DNA of 64,000 bases from Sipunculus nudus (GCA_026874595.1 CM049321.1:48143797-48207796), one strand, 5' to 3'; counted from the stretch's first letter, positions 42,651 to 56,699 are shown. The notes: generated by a model from the letters alone, not told the origin. Numbers and translations: made by a program.

Positions 42651-43379
42651 AAACGATAATCTCGATCTCTAGAAGTAAAGGCGAGGAATGTCAATATGGG
42701 ATAACACACATGGCCGGTCGTGCTTTAACATTGGGGTTAAGTTGGGAAAACTAAATTATCTGAGAAACTTTCACTCTTTCTAATACTTATTAAAGGAATT
42801 CGGTCCACCTATGTTCGCAATTTTCTCTGAAACTGCGTTGCGTATGATACTGTGCCATACCTCATTTTAAAGGTTATTGTTCCCTCAGTGACATTGCCGA
42901 TATTAGAATAAATAATTTTTAATGGACATATCATTTTGAGTGATTTTTTGCGTGCTTTCTAATATGAGCGGAGGCTTCCACCGAAAACAGCCGAACCTCC
43001 TTCGGCAAAGACATAATTTTCTTTGTGATCACCTCAAGCCCAGAATTAAGCCGATTTGAGGACTACCTTGCATATGAATAAATCTGCTTTCAGTGACGGA
43101 TTTATGCATGTTTGGCTGACATTCGACAAAGGCTCCGACCCACGTGTGTGGTCAGTCAATGTAGAAAACACATGACACTGGCTCGCTTTACGAAAGGAGG
43201 GGTTCAACCCAGGAGGGTTAATGATAAAACCAAATACAAGGTCCCCATTTTCGGAAAAGATCTGGGGTTGGGGAGATAGTTTCAGGCCCCAAAATTGGTC
43301 TGATACGATTAAACAATATACCCATGGGTCATGACGCTCAGCTGACTATGAAAACATTCACAAAAGAATTTTATCAATG
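42651..43379. other. No gene recognised
   Basis: Unique-looking AT-rich DNA. CCCATGGGTCATGACGCTCAGCTGA at 43320-43345 recurs in near copy at 47449-47475. Confidence 0.4.
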
Positions 43380-44642
43380 CCAAATTTTGTAGGTGGTATC
43401 CCCATTCAACTTGAGCATAGCTCGGGGAATGGGTAACAGAGACCTAATTTCAGATTTCCAAGGAGATTTTACATGGACCTCCCTGGATGTCAAGTAAGAA
43501 GTTTCTGGGTCCATTGGTTGTTAACAGACAATTACACCTTTGAAGGTCTCAAAAAATAGAGAAGAAAATGTTTAAAAATCAGAAAAAAAATCATAGCGAT
43601 GCCACTTGTCTGCAAAAACTAATGAAACTCTCCAAGATAAATATTCATGCAGAGAATCATGGTGATCAATGCAATAGTTGTTCAGATACTTGAGCTTTTG
43701 TATCAAATTTTCCATTATTCTGGGGAATACTTCGGAGCTCCATAGGTAGAAGGATATGGGTAACAGAGACTTAATTGCAGGTTTCAAAGGAGACTTTTCA
43801 TGGGCCTCCCTGCATGTTAAGAGAGAAGATTCTAGGTCCAGTTGTTACGATTTGTGCCCTGTAAACAGATGACCACATCTTTTCAAAAAGAGGTTTCAAA
43901 AATAAAGAAAATAATGCTTAAAACTGGAAAAAAATACAGGTGGCGCCACACGAATGCAGAAACTGATGAAACATTTAATGATCAATATTCATGCAAAGAA
44001 TCATGGTGATCAATGCAATAGCTGTTCAGATACTTGAGCTTTTGTATCAAATTTTCCATTATTCTGGGGGATACTTCTTAGCCGCATAGCTTAAGGGATA
44101 TGGGTAACATAGACCTAATTTCAGGTTTCTATGGAGACTTTTCATGGGCCTCCCTGCTTGTCAAGAGAGAAGATTCAAGGTCGAGTCGTTACGATTTGTG
44201 CCATTTTAACAGATGACCGCATTTTAATAAGTCTTAAAAAAAGGAGAAAAAAATTCGTAAAAATCTAAATAAATATATAGATGGCGCCACCAGACTACAG
44301 AAACTGATGAAACATTCCATGATCAATATTCATGCAAAGGATCATGGTGATCAATACAATAGTCATTCAGTTACTTACGCTTTTGTATGAAATTTTCCAT
44401 TATTCTGGGGGGGGGGGGGGGAGATTACTTCGGAGCACCATAGCTCAGAGGTTATTGGTAACAGAGACCCAATTTCAGGCTTCTAAGGAGATTTTTCATG
44501 GACCTCCCTAGATATTAAGCTAGAAGATTCCAGAACCAGCGGTTACAATTTGTGCCTGGTTAATGGACAGACAGACGGACGGACAGACGCCGGACAAATA
44601 GTGATCGCTATAGCTTAGATGACTTTCAGTCAACTGAGCTAA
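43380..44642 (+). repeat. ~340-bp tandem repeat, about four copies
   Basis: GGGTAACAGAGAC recurs near 43431, 43756, 44100 and 44455 (variants). Each unit carries TTTTCATGGGCCTCCCT, ATTCATGCAAAGAATCATG and TTTTGTATCAAATTTTCC. The last copy ends in GACAGACGGACGG repeats and AGTCAACTGAGCTAAAAA, an ending shared with 49740-49865. Confidence 0.65.
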
Positions 44643-46719
44643 AAAGTTTCAAGCTGAATAGGGGGACCGACCCCCTGGACTCCCATTTGGTCCGATTCTG
44701 CTACTAGAGAGGTATACATATTTCCATTTCTCTCTTTAGGAACAGTTTACTTGCCTTAAAACGTACATTTAATTCATTTTCTACTCCAATTAAATTAGAG
44801 GTTAAGTTAAGCTATGTTGAATGAATGTCTTCCTCACATTAACCTGTACTTTAAACGACCAAAAATAGTAACCAGTCAAAGGTCATCGAAAACCGGAGGG
44901 CCCCCGCGTTCCATTCCGGTTCGCATATTAATGTAAAACCCTTAATGACCAGGTCTTCAAGGTCAACATACCGGTGTATGATTTCCTTGCCACCAGCACA
45001 GCGCCACAAAATAATTATTAACAAAATATTTGTACACTTCTTATTGAGACTGTAAACCACTGAAAATCTATATTTTCTTTTAATTTGTGAATGAAAAAGG
45101 GTCCAACAACCCTGTCAACAATCTCCCCAACACGGTAAAAAGCCCGGTATACCGGGTTTATCAGCTAGTATATTTATAAAAATTTGGGTTGTTAGACGAG
45201 CGTAGTCACGTGATCTCTAACAGCATAAAAAAGACAGACACTCCGCCATGTGTGAGACGACCGTCGCCAACGTTTTTGTTCCAAGATCTGTGAAGAATTA
45301 ACGAGGCTGCTTTTGAAGCGTTATTCTGGCTTTGGTGTAACTAATTGAGGCAGACAACAGGAAATTGCAAAATTGCAAACTAAAGCTCGATCTGATATCA
45401 AAGCGCTTACATACTACTCGTTCTCGGCCTGGCCCTCACGAAAATTTTATTTTCGGCCGTATTACTTTCCCGAGACAACGATGCACCGATTAATTTATGA
45501 ACGCGCTGGTTTACCGCTGCTTGGAACACTACACTTTCCATGATTAAGGGGATGCACGGCGCAATGAGGGCCATTGAAATTCATCATATGTCGGCCATGT
45601 GCAACCTGTTAGTTCCAATTCAGTCGAGAAACGATGGTTTACTTAATAAACACGGAGCGCAGTAGCCATTGGTCCATTAAATATTCACCACTTCCCATAA
45701 GTTCCTAAACAAGGCAGTTCCTGTTGGCCAGCAAATTAACTAATGATATAAATAATTTCTTAGGAAAATTGTATTTTCATACATCGTGGATTTACTCCGT
45801 AATTCCCTTTCGCTAAACTAGGTGTTAGCTTATAAGCATGAGTTAGCTTGGTGATGCAATTACTGAGATCAGAGTATCGCGGTTTTGACCTTAACGTTGG
45901 ATGCACAAATGGTTTGAGTATATCTTTTCCCGGTGCCCCGCCTAGTGAGTAAACCCAGAACCTCTACTGAGTCGTTAATCGAACGGAGAATGCCACTACG
46001 TTAGGAGCCAGACGGAGAGAAAAAACTTGACCTCTCAGAGGCCTCATATCCACATCTGTAACCGAGTAGTAATTTGCACGGCTAACCATAACATATACAC
46101 TTACCATATACACATATTTTAGAAATGATCACATCATAAAACAGGAAATCTGCATTCTAAGGAATGCAGGACTCCACCATGGGGGGGGGGGGAGGGGGGG
46201 GGGGGTCCCTCATGTTTTGGAATACATTTGACTTTGCTGTATCCAGATCATAAACATTTTCCATGTTTTAAAAATTCCATATTTTCATTTCAGTTATGTA
46301 ATCAACAAACACACGCAAAAAACGGAGAGAAACGCATACTCTTCTGGTCGAGGTAAAATTCGATACTTATCGAATACTTTATAGTAACTCGATATATTAA
46401 TTTCTGGAGGGAACTAACTAAATCTACAAAATATCAGCATTGTTTTATTGATTTAATACGCAAACATAATATGCAATTGGACATCTTAATTTTATAAACG
46501 AAATGTTATATATAATTATATTTCTATAGAAGTTTTTATTTACCTTTGACCAGGAGGATTATCCTGGCCACCATTCTCATGATGATAGGTCCTGCTGCTG
46601 ATACAGCTTCCTCACTGCTGCTCTTACTAGTCTGGTCCGTGGCCACCAGAGGGCAGCAGCAGTAGAATGGGAGAAAACATTAGTCTCAGAATATACAGGA
46701 AAAAAGCGTAAGCACCACT
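44643..46719. other. No gene recognised
   Basis: G runs at about 46181-46207. A CTGCATTC-TAAG-GAATGCAG palindrome lies at 46152-46171. A short GC-richer part at 45420-45640 shows no coding pattern. Confidence 0.4.
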
Positions 46720-47165
46720 TCAAAATAACGACCACTTGTCCAAGTTTCTGGCAGGTGGCGCTGCGATATTCCCTCGGTTTGGTTTCCGACAGCCCTTAGC
46801 AAAAATCTTGTGAAATATCTCAGAATTTGTGTAAAAAAATAGGGAAAATAACCCCTCTTAGAATTCACTTTATGCCTTTGTCCATTGCGCCCACCGTCAG
46901 TTAAATAAAAGGTAATTATTATTATTATAATTATCATTGTTATTATTATTATTATTATTATTTATGTTTGAGTTCAATTGCATTATGATGTTTCTTTGAA
47001 TATGAAGTCACCTGACAATGTATTCATGCACTATGTAAAAAAAAATTGTGGAGATATGGACCAGGGTTCCTATTGAAACTCCCTCTTTCATTCATTCATT
47101 GACTCATTCATTCATTCATCCATTTATTCAATCATTCATTCACGTATACATTCATTCATTTACTT
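46720..47165. repeat. Dispersed repeat with ATT and ATTC tracts, copy 1
   Basis: Landmarks: GGTGGCGCTGCGAT, CGTCAGTTAAAT, an ATT array, TTTATGTTTGAG, TCAATTGC, then CTCTTTCATTCATTC. The same series occurs in order at 50553-51110. Confidence 0.6.
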
Positions 47166-47166
47166 A

Positions 47167-47420
47167 TTAATGGGAAGGCTGTACCCCACAGCCGAGTATC
47201 ACTCACAAACGAGTGCGTCTTTGGGGGGTGGGGGTTTTGGTGTTATGACACAGCAATGGGGATGATTAAACACCTAGGACCAGGTGACACCATGATATAA
47301 ACTAAAAATGACTGGAAGCGAGTTCTCCCGCCATGTCACGCAGTCCCAAACCAAAATGGAACCCTGAAGAGGTTAATACTCAGCTTAAGAATTAGATAGG
47401 TCAGCACTGAAAAAAAATGG
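47167..47420. repeat. SINE-body-like repeat
   Basis: GAGTATCACTCACAAACG, then AGTGCGTCTTTGGG and a later AATGGGGATGA match the body of the tRNA-like SINEs in the intron of gene A. No tRNA head is present here. Confidence 0.45.
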
Positions 47421-49599
47421 ATGCGATTACCTCCATACAACAAGGGACCCCATGGGTCATGGCGCTCAGCTGATTGTGATTGGACTATAAATGTATCTTA
47501 ACTGTGATACTATATCGAGTCAATTAAGCTTATGAATATCATGGACATGTTGGGCTATTATAAAGGAATGTAATGTAATATGCGAGTAAATGATAAATGA
47601 AATTACCTGACTGATGGATTAATAGAGTCAAATATAGTGGTTTATTTTTTATTTATTTAGGAGGGGTTGGAAATTGTGATATATTTGAGCAAATATGAAT
47701 GCAATGAAAGCAGTTATAAGCAGTAGTAGAATGATAATAAGGCTATTTGTTGAAGGATCTAAAGTGTATGGTAGTCTGCAAGCTTTCAATTTCACAGATA
47801 TGATGTTATGATTGACTATGCTGATGAAGTGATTTATGAATTTGTGACTGTATAACACAATCTCTTTAGTCTTGACAAGTTACATTATTGTGATGCCAAC
47901 TATGTCTACATATTACACAATACTGACATAATTTCTGGCATGTATATAGGTACCTATGGACGAATAGTTATACAAAATATTAAAGTATGAATATATCTGA
48001 TTCATCTTGTTCTTGCTTACTGAGGCTGACTTTGGGATGAGGTTCGGAGAAGGGAAAAGTGAGGGCAGCATGAAGGTGGATGTAGAAATATTCTATTGTA
48101 ATGTTTTTCATTTATATAAGAATATGAAAAGCTAAGAGGAAAGGGGCCCTCCTACTTGGTTATAGTAAAGATCTAAATATATGATTGCAAACTAATACTC
48201 TGACAAGACTGTCATGAAGAAAAACAGTAAAAGTTTTGAGATACTGTGATGCATATGAAAATTTACAGATGGACAGGCAAGTGGACAGAATGGACTAATA
48301 CCTTTATTTCACTTTCAAGGGAATAATGCATTTAAGTTTATATATAAGCCTATTTTTTAGCATATCCACTTTTTCCATTAAGAAGTTTTTATCTGAATCA
48401 TTTTTTTATTTACAGGTTTTATAAATTTTTAATAAAAAAAATGAAAATATAAGTTAAAATATAAGAATTGTTGCAAAAGTTGCAATCATTATATATCCAG
48501 AGTGTAGCTCATATTGGGTCATATTATGCGTATACACATATATTTTATTATTTTTAAATCATAAATGTTTAAACTGAATTTAAAAGAAAATAATGCCACA
48601 ACATGGCATCTACAAGAATATTCCTTGAATCACTATTAAAAAGTTTTGCACATTGGAGTTTTCAGTACATGCTTAATTTTATTCACCAAAATAAAATAAA
48701 AGATTCAGTAAATTTGATAAAATAAAACATATTTTCAAATAAAGCATACACACTGTTTGTTGAATGAGGGACAAACAATATCATTGTGTTAATTACTATC
48801 CCAGTTTTAATTTATTACTGGAATTTATAGTCAATTTCACACCTGGTGAAGTTTTTACTCTTCTGAAGTAAGGAATTACTTATCTGATGAACATCCACAC
48901 TTTCATAGCAATACACCACTTTGTGGACACATTCAAATGTACACTTTAATCATTGTAACCCTGGTGGTACAATACAAAAACTAAAATGTAGCATAGCCTA
49001 GAATAAGAATGCATCAAATACAGAAAATAATAACATTCATCTAGTTTATGCACCATTGGGGGGGGGGGGGGGGGGAGGGAAGTGCAGGGCAGAGGGGAAG
49101 CCTGCTGGTAGTGGCCAAGCTGAGCCAAGGCAAGCTGCCTGGGGTGGGTTACATAATGCAAGTGAAGGCTGTACTACTAGGTGGGCTAGATGTAAACAAC
49201 ACTTGACATGGTGTATGAAAATGTGAATAAAAGCTATTCTTTCCAATCAATTCTTTTGAAATTTCAGATTTTAAAAGATTAAATCCTTATGTATATATGC
49301 TGTGAAAATTAGATTTTGATCTAATTTTTGGTATACAATTATATTTTGATTAATTAAAGTTGTATTACTGAAAAAAAAGTCCCTACCTTTAACACTTTTG
49401 GTCTTAAGTGACCAAATTTCTTTCCTGATTTTTTTACAAAGTCCATTATGTTTGGGCCGATAACTTTTTTTTAATTAAATAATACTGACTTAATTTCTGG
49501 CATGTACATAGGAACTATATAGAGTAATATTTATGGTAAATATGAAGAAAACAAGATGAGTAGTTTTGATATTAGGCAGTCCTGAAGTGTAAAAATAGT
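47421..49599. other. No gene recognised
   Basis: AT-rich. CTGACATAATTTCTGGCATG at 47924 recurs as a near copy at 49487. G run at about 49059-49077. Confidence 0.4.
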
Positions 49600-49865
49600 T
49601 TTCTAATAAAAAAATTGAGGTTTTTCCTTAATATCTCGAAGGAACGAAGTCCTATTGGCCCAATTTTCGGCATAATAAGAGATTTGGGGGACATCTAACT
49701 GTATGCCGAATTTCAGATTCGTAGGTCTAACGGTGTCGAAACGTGCCAGTCTTACGGACAGACATCCGGACAGACGGACGGACGGACGGACAGACAGACG
49801 GACGGACGACGGACAATGGACCACGACTATAGCTCAGATGACTTATAGTCAGCTGAGCTAAAAAT
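49600..49865 (+). repeat. Dispersed repeat ending in GGACAGAC array
   Basis: Starts with TTGAGGTTTTTCCTTAAT and ends with GGACGGACGGAC-type repeats and AGTCAGCTGAGCTAAAAA. The ending matches 44572-44642. Confidence 0.6.
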
Positions 49866-49898
49866 TAGAAAAAGAACATAGATACATATATATATATG

Positions 49899-49906
49899 AT
49901 CAAAAC

Positions 49907-49952
<46 letters not shown>

Positions 49953-49960
49953 GTTTTGAT
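49899..49960. repeat. 62-bp perfect palindrome centred on a TA repeat
   Basis: ATCAAAACAATT (49899-49910) and AATTGTTTTGAT (49949-49960) flank a TA array, so the whole is an inverted repeat able to extrude as a cruciform. Confidence 0.75.
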
Positions 49961-50250
49961 TGTAAATGGGTTGATGGGAAAAGGTGCATGCAACAGAGTT
50001 TATGTTAGACTTATGTTCAAATATCCCAATTCTATTATGCAGGTAAAAGCTGGGATAGTATGTTGAATAAAGTCATAAATGTTCATGTATAAATCACTGA
50101 TCATAGTATATGACAAACATGATCACTATATAGAGTTATTGTTGTTAGTGTAAACATATCATTTGTTGTCTGGATTGTCAGTTTCTTCATGTTTTCGTGT
50201 GTAAATTCAGTTTGTTTGATTAAGAATATGGTTGTATATGCAATATAGTT

Positions 50251-50253
<3 letters not shown>

Positions 50254-50292
<39 letters not shown>
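50254..50292. repeat. TA microsatellite
   Basis: About 19 TA units. Confidence 0.9.
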
Positions 50293-50294
<2 letters not shown>

Positions 50295-50514
50295 GGTATA
50301 TTAGCACAATCAGTCATGGAACAACCTTAAAATATAGATGTGTATATCTATATGTTGTGTTAATACGGCTTGCCCTTGGTGAACATACTTCATAATGTTA
50401 ACACATATAAAAAGCAGTTAGTATTTCTATCTATATGATATCTATAAGTATATACTTATTTAGTTTAATGAATAAGTACATAGTACACGGGTCAGATCGG
50501 TATATTGCGCGATT

Positions 50515-50761
50515 TGACATGGGCCAATTGGACTGACTTAGGTTCTGGTAGGTGGCGCTGCGATAACCTCTTTGTTTATTTTCCCATAACGGGTGCTGCA
50601 ATAGCCCCTAGAAAAAAAAATGTAAAGTATATCATGATTTGTGTACAAAGTAGAGGACATTACCCCCCTTAGGACACACATTGGATCATTTGGCAAATGA
50701 GAAGTTGCATGACAAAAGTCAACTGTGCCAACCGTCAGTTAAATATTATTATTATTATTAC

Positions 50762-50831
<70 letters not shown>

Positions 50832-51110
50832 ATTATTTATGTTTAAGCTCAATTGCCATATGTTGTTTGTTTAAAAATGAAGCAAAGTGAAGTATTGATG
50901 CACCACGTAAATTAATGTTGGGAAGATATTGATCAAGGGCATATTTTTATTATTATTATTATTATTATTAAAACTACCTCTTTCATTTATTCATTATTTC
51001 ATTCATCTATTCATTCATCCATCCATCCATTCATCCATCCATCTATCCATCCATCTATCCATTCATTCATTCATTCATTCATTCATTCACTTAATCATTC
51101 ATTCTTCACT
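50515..51110. repeat. Dispersed repeat with ATT and ATTC tracts, copy 2
   Basis: Same ordered landmarks as 46720-47165. The ATT array is longer (50743-50829), an extra ATT array lies at 50947-50969, and an ATTC/ATCC array at about 50990-51095. Confidence 0.6.
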
Positions 51111-51574
51111 CTACCACTCTAAGGTATTTCTAAGTTTAAATTTCGTGGACATTCTACCCCTATTTGTCTAAAGATTGTTGGCACTTATAATAACAGGAAA
51201 GCCTTGCTGTGGAATGCTAACTAAAGCTACGTACGCCCATGGCGTGCTTTCGTGCAGTTCAGCTGGAGTGCAAAGGTTAAACATACAAAGGCAGGGGCGT
51301 CAAGGCGTACAGGTGGGATGGGATGTATATATCCACACTTTTTGTATGGGGATAGTCATTGTAATCAACAAACCCTGCTATTCAGAGGATAATATTTATA
51401 TACTGAAAAGGAATATATCAATAATCAGCATTATAGATGTTGTTTCCATTGCTAGTATACCACGTATCTAAACCTGGTTTATTGAATTAACCTTTACCGA
51501 ATCATAATACTTAATTTTTTATAGTTTATACATAATTCACTTTCTTTAAATTTGTCACATAGAAAAAGGGGTCG

Positions 51575-51579
<5 letters not shown>

Positions 51580-51644
<65 letters not shown>

Positions 51645-51735
51645 ACAACAATAAATTGTCCCCACTTTGATTACCCTCCAAGGCCTGCGAGTCCCCCCCC
51701 CCCCCCTTACAAACCTCGAAGATACATTTACGCCA
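51580..51735. repeat. TA and TG microsatellites with a dispersed repeat end
   Basis: TA array 51582-51610 and TG array 51614-51642, followed by ATTACCCTCCAAGGCCTGCG and a C run at about 51692-51705. This resembles 34400-34440. Confidence 0.6.
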
Positions 51736-53902
51736 CTCCATGTGTCAAGGGAAATACCAGCCCCAACCGGTTATAGCATGGTTCCAAGCATGCCTTGCTC
51801 TTCGCGCATGGATCGCCAGGCAGGCCGAGAACCATGCCAAAACCGGTTTGCGCTGGAATACAGCCAGGTTCAAAAAGTGTGGGGAGGTTGCGATATTCAT
51901 ATATGTTAAGCTCTTAATGTTTTGCGACTCTTGTGCGGCCGCTCTGAGTGCTTGAATGCGTTATGTGTGCGACATGTAAAACAATACTGACAGCACCAAC
52001 CACGGCAAACGCCTTACGCATGATAAGGACCACAGTCAGATCATTTTGATAAGTTACATTCACTGATCAATCATTTTAATTACACGTTGAGTTTATAGAT
52101 ACAGACTTCTGTTGGTACTCAGACACAACAAGAAAGTGATCAAAGACCGCAACACTCCACCAGGATCCTTATTTAATTAAGTAAAAGACTTGGAAATATT
52201 TGCCTAGCTTATACGACTACATTCACTGGTTAGTTCTACAATCATCACTCTGAACTTGACGGAGCCAAAAGAAATAAACGTATTTGTGTCACAATGGAAA
52301 ACATTTATGAAGATTATCCAAATTTCCTCCGATATTTAGCACATTTTCCCCATCATAAACTAGTTGGAAAACTGCACACAGACAACCCAAACAACCAAGG
52401 GTAAAACATGATACCTCTCGTCAGCTCGAGGAGGTTAAATGCAGTAGTTATCGATCTGATTTGATGTGACATACCTAAAGGTAGGCCACATCGAGCAGTT
52501 ATCACATTTTGGGAAGAAAACTCAAAAAGATGGTAATATTATATTCGTTGTTATCATTACTGTTTGTAATGTGATTAGAATTAATAATTATATTCGTATA
52601 AGTATGATAAGTATGACTAAGGTCGTTGCATAGTTAGAAAATAAATACATATAAATGTTAAAATAAGTTGTAAAAGGGTTGAAGCTGGGATATATTAAAT
52701 CATTCTTGACATTCCATGATAAGGAATTATAATAAAAAATATAATTGGAATTATTGTTATGACAATTATTACTAATAGTACAAAATATTTAATATTGGAG
52801 TTATAAACATAACCATTATAACAACTACGATCTCTAGATGGTACGGATATAGAAAATGCACAAGTATTAAATGTAAAGCTAGATTGACAGTGCCAGCCAG
52901 CCTTAACTGACAAAATATGTTCAATGCTGACATGTCCACTATATTATAAATTATGAAATCGTTTCCGGCCGTACCTGCGTGCGACTTTATGCGATAGCAC
53001 TGCGTGCCTGGTAACGCTAAGCTGGAAGCCCCATCATCTTACAGCAGTCCTACTGGAGGCCACAGTACGTTCGTGCTGCTTATACGTCCCCAACATATAA
53101 TGAAATGATTGAGAGTCCTGGTCCAACACTCACTAAACTAACACATTCACCGCTATTAGGTTTCGCATTCACAGCGCATTCACTAATTCGGATAAATATA
53201 GATCACACGTTCTGTTGTGTCAGAGATTTTCCCAACAGGTCTCGGGCTTTTCCATTTCCAAGATCTATATTATATTATCATATAGATTGCTCATATAACG
53301 GACTTAAGTAAAAGGTTTTTCGTAGGCTTGTTAGCTTTTACAATACCCCAGACTCATAATAAATTCCTTATCTCCTATTTGGTCAAGAAAAAAAGAAAGA
53401 GCATCTGGTTATCGATATAAATGATAGCTTCTAAAACTGGATACAGATGTCGCAACCTGTCAGGCATTTTCACCAGCATCACATATGCTATCTTGCCCTT
53501 TCCATCAGAAAAATAAATGAATAAATGAAGGGCTAATACAACTACTTTTTATCTGAGCATTTTATAATTGGCCTCAAGATGGCGCTGATCATGAATTAGG
53601 GAAACCGTAATTGAGCATCACAACACTCGCAAAACACGGTAGGCACCATTATATTATTCCTTGCAATTATCAGAAATTTGCGGGCGCTTGGCTTCAGGGT
53701 ACATAATGACGTAAAGAGAAAAATATTCAAATCGCGTAGTACAGACGAATGCACAGTTAAAAGGGCACAATGGCGCTTTCGCACAATCCTTTATTTAAAT
53801 TATATTTGTACTTTTGACTGATCATGCAGTAATATTTTTATAATTATGTTTATTCAAGGCGAAATTGCTATATTTGGTACACAGCTGACATTTTTGGAAT
53901 GC
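51736..53902. other. No gene recognised
   Basis: Unique-looking intergenic DNA. Open frames are short and without a domain. Confidence 0.4.
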
Positions 53903-56508
53903 CATATATATATATATATATATATATGTAATTAATGTGTATAGAGGATTCTGTAAAAAATATTTAACTGTAAGATTCAAATGATGAAACTTTAACGAAT
54001 GGAGTCGCTTTACCTCGCTTTCCTCTCGCGCACTGTTGAAAGAACACTTTTTGATTATTTATAACCATTTATTTTTCCCTTTTTTTTATTAATTTAAGGA
54101 AATGTGAAAACTACATTTCCATTTTATTTCATCTAATAGTATCTGCTATACTATTCCTGGCGTCATTGCAGGAATGTTGATACATGTTAATAATCGTTTG
54201 CTGTCACATGTTTGTACTTATCATTCATTTAAATTCTTTAAAGCGAAATTTCTTATATCATGGGCTCACTGTATACAATATTCACGTGAATGAATATGCC
54301 AGAATACCTGTTAGATCGACCAATAAACCACCATGCTTATGCTATTGAAAATGAAAACGAATATTTATGTTGATTCAAGAATTGTTACAAATGTATTTAA
54401 GGTAAAGTAATCTTATATGTTATTTCTCCACCACTCTCTCTAATTTCATCACCCAGTCTCAAGCAAAACAAACATGTTTATCACTCTGGTCTTGAGAAGT
54501 CGTTGTTCAAAGCAACATTTGCTGCGGACCTGTAGAGCAGATCAAGCTCAGCATCAGCGCCATCAGTGGCCAAATCATGAACAACCTGCACAAGTTTATA
54601 CACATGTGTATCATAATCTCCGGACACGGTGGTTTCTTTAATTTCTTCCCAATCTTTGTATTTAAACAAGTCGGTACTCGGGGACCGATTCAGTGCGGGA
54701 CACTCCTCAGTGATATACACTGCCAGGAGGGTGATGACCAAAGTGACAATTGCACCAATCACGTCGCTTGTTTCTTTCAGTGCTGGTAGGACTTGGAGCA
54801 GCGACCACGCGCCTGTCACGCCGTGAAGCAGGAAAAACTCGTTGACACCCTCTGACCTGACGTACACTTGTATAGCACAATCCAACACCCACTTGTAGAT
54901 TGACCGGAAGTCCTCATACTCCGGAAGTTTTATCTGATGTGCATACCTAAACAATTCGTCTGCCTTGCTGGACAGTAATATTCTCATTCTTGTTGTGAAT
55001 GGAACAAACCTCGGATCTTTCTGTCGGTTGACTTTCTCCTGCTGCAAGACGGACTCAAACAGCTCCCTGTCCTGCCGTATGTCTTCAATAACATCTAGGA
55101 TATTCCTTGTCCCTTCCCATAATGCATTGCCATCGATCCCCTCAGGAACTGGAAGATACAAATATACGTACAGTATAGTAAAGTAATATGGCCGGCTACT
55201 TAAATAATTATGATTGCGAATGTCGGATAACCGAACAAAAATGATAGTAACAAAGAAAGGTACAGAGTACATTCATTATAGCGCAATACATTTTCGTGTG
55301 ATAAATGGTTTGTGTAAACTACTTAAACTATATTATTTATCAATAAAGATCATAGTATTTCAGTTGAAATATCCAGCAGTGTAATATGAATATTCATAAG
55401 CTGAATAAGGACTTCGACGTTGTCGGATAATTAGTTAAAAAGAAACAAAGAAAATCTTCTTTGGATGAACACAAAGATTTTATATCTTTGTAGATATTCA
55501 GGTAGAGCTAGAGAAGGAAATTAAAAATTTACTTATTTAAAGTCAAGAAACTGGACACTTAAAAAAATGTTCTGTATTCAAGGACATACAGGGCCTCCAA
55601 GAGGGAAAATATAATTATAAACCTGTGTTTAAAACTCCGTATTTCGTGGCCAGAAATTCTTTCACCTTTGACCGGAAGATAGGAATGATGAAGATACGCC
55701 AGCCCTTCACAGACTGTTCCAGTGGAGCCGCAGGAGAACCCGTACCCAAGGTGTATCAGCCCGTGTAAAGCCGGACCCGCTAGTCCCCGTGACAGCTTCG
55801 GGAACTCAGAGCCAACTAACAGCGCGAGGTCCCCGCCATACACTCCGTCCAGCTGGTCCTTGTAGTGACGTAGTCGCCTGTAGTAGGAATGTCGAGTGCC
55901 CGGATGGGGGAAGCCATCTTTTTCGTCCTCAGGACAAATCTGACCTTTGGCTGTTTCGCCATTTGGTGGTTCGAGTTGTTCTTTATACCGCTCTGTAAAT
56001 ATAAGCAATTAAATTACCAAATATTAACGTAAGAAATATCTTAATTTTGAATAATTGTTAGTATTAAATTTAAACTGATTTTTATATCGTCAGAGGGGGT
56101 AATCAATTCTATAGTCAAACAACTAGACAGTAACTCGTTTTAAGGACAAAGGACACATGCTTCCTGAATCAGATTGTTCCATATAAATGTATGTCGAAAT
56201 ATAAACAAAATATAACCTTTGATAATCAGAGGCCTTTTTTCGATTTACAGCCAATCCATTAAGGCATAAGTAATACTTTGCATGGAATTATTTAAGACAC
56301 CAAATAAAAATACACCTCCTGCATTTTATGAAAACAAACCGATATATTTCTTGAGATGCCCCTTGTCGGCGCCCAATCGATTTAAAGCCACTAAACCATG
56401 TGCCAGATGGTTGCTCCGGTAACCGTCCCATTCGATGAAAAACTTGGAAGTGTCGTTATTCTTCAGACATTCTAGAAAATCGCTCTGCCTGTCGTCTGCA
56501 GTTCCCAT
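53903..56508 (-). repeat. Segmental duplication, copy 1 (contains gene B)
   Basis: From a TA array (53903-53927) followed by GTAATTAATGTGTAT, through the 3' flank, all of gene B and its introns, this matches 61804-64000 with few differences, including non-coding DNA. Copy 2 has a small insertion near 63203-63232. Confidence 0.75.
54481..56508 (-). CDS. Questin-oxidase-like protein, gene B (3 exons)
   Basis: Exons 56508-56340, 55992-55666 and 55148-54481 join in phase 1 twice and give 387 residues ending in TGA. Exons 1 and 2 are exactly as long as in gene A (169 and 327 nt). Motifs: IEWDGYRSNHLAHGLVALNR in exon 1; HPGTRHSYYRRL and LHGLIHLGYGFSCG with YLHHSYLP in exon 2; FFLLHGVTGAWSLLQVLPAL and YITEECPALNRSP in exon 3. 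Introns are short (347 and 517 bases). No defects were seen. Product as for gene A, an oxidase-like protein of unknown animal substrate. No signal peptide is visible, so it is probably intracellular. Confidence 0.8.
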
Positions 56509-56699
56509 TCTGCCCAGTTGTTCTTCACTCTTTGAGAGCGAATTCCGTCTCTAACGTTTGAAGACTCTAGCTGTAAGAAGGAAAGCAACATAAAAGAAAC
56601 CACTCATAACTCCTTCACCTTTGCCATTCTGGCATAGGGTGTATGATGATGATGGTGAGGATAGAAGATGGAGAGGAATATGGATAGGAATATGGCGAC

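Noticed and set aside
41948-42754. Open frames of 130-268 codons in CT-rich DNA
   Set aside because: They overlap in several frames and consist of Leu, Ser, Pro and Cys from CT repeats.
54577-55186. Plus-strand frames across gene B exon 3, and the same across gene C
   Set aside because: Antisense shadows of the questin-oxidase-like exon, which has family motifs and matching splice sites.
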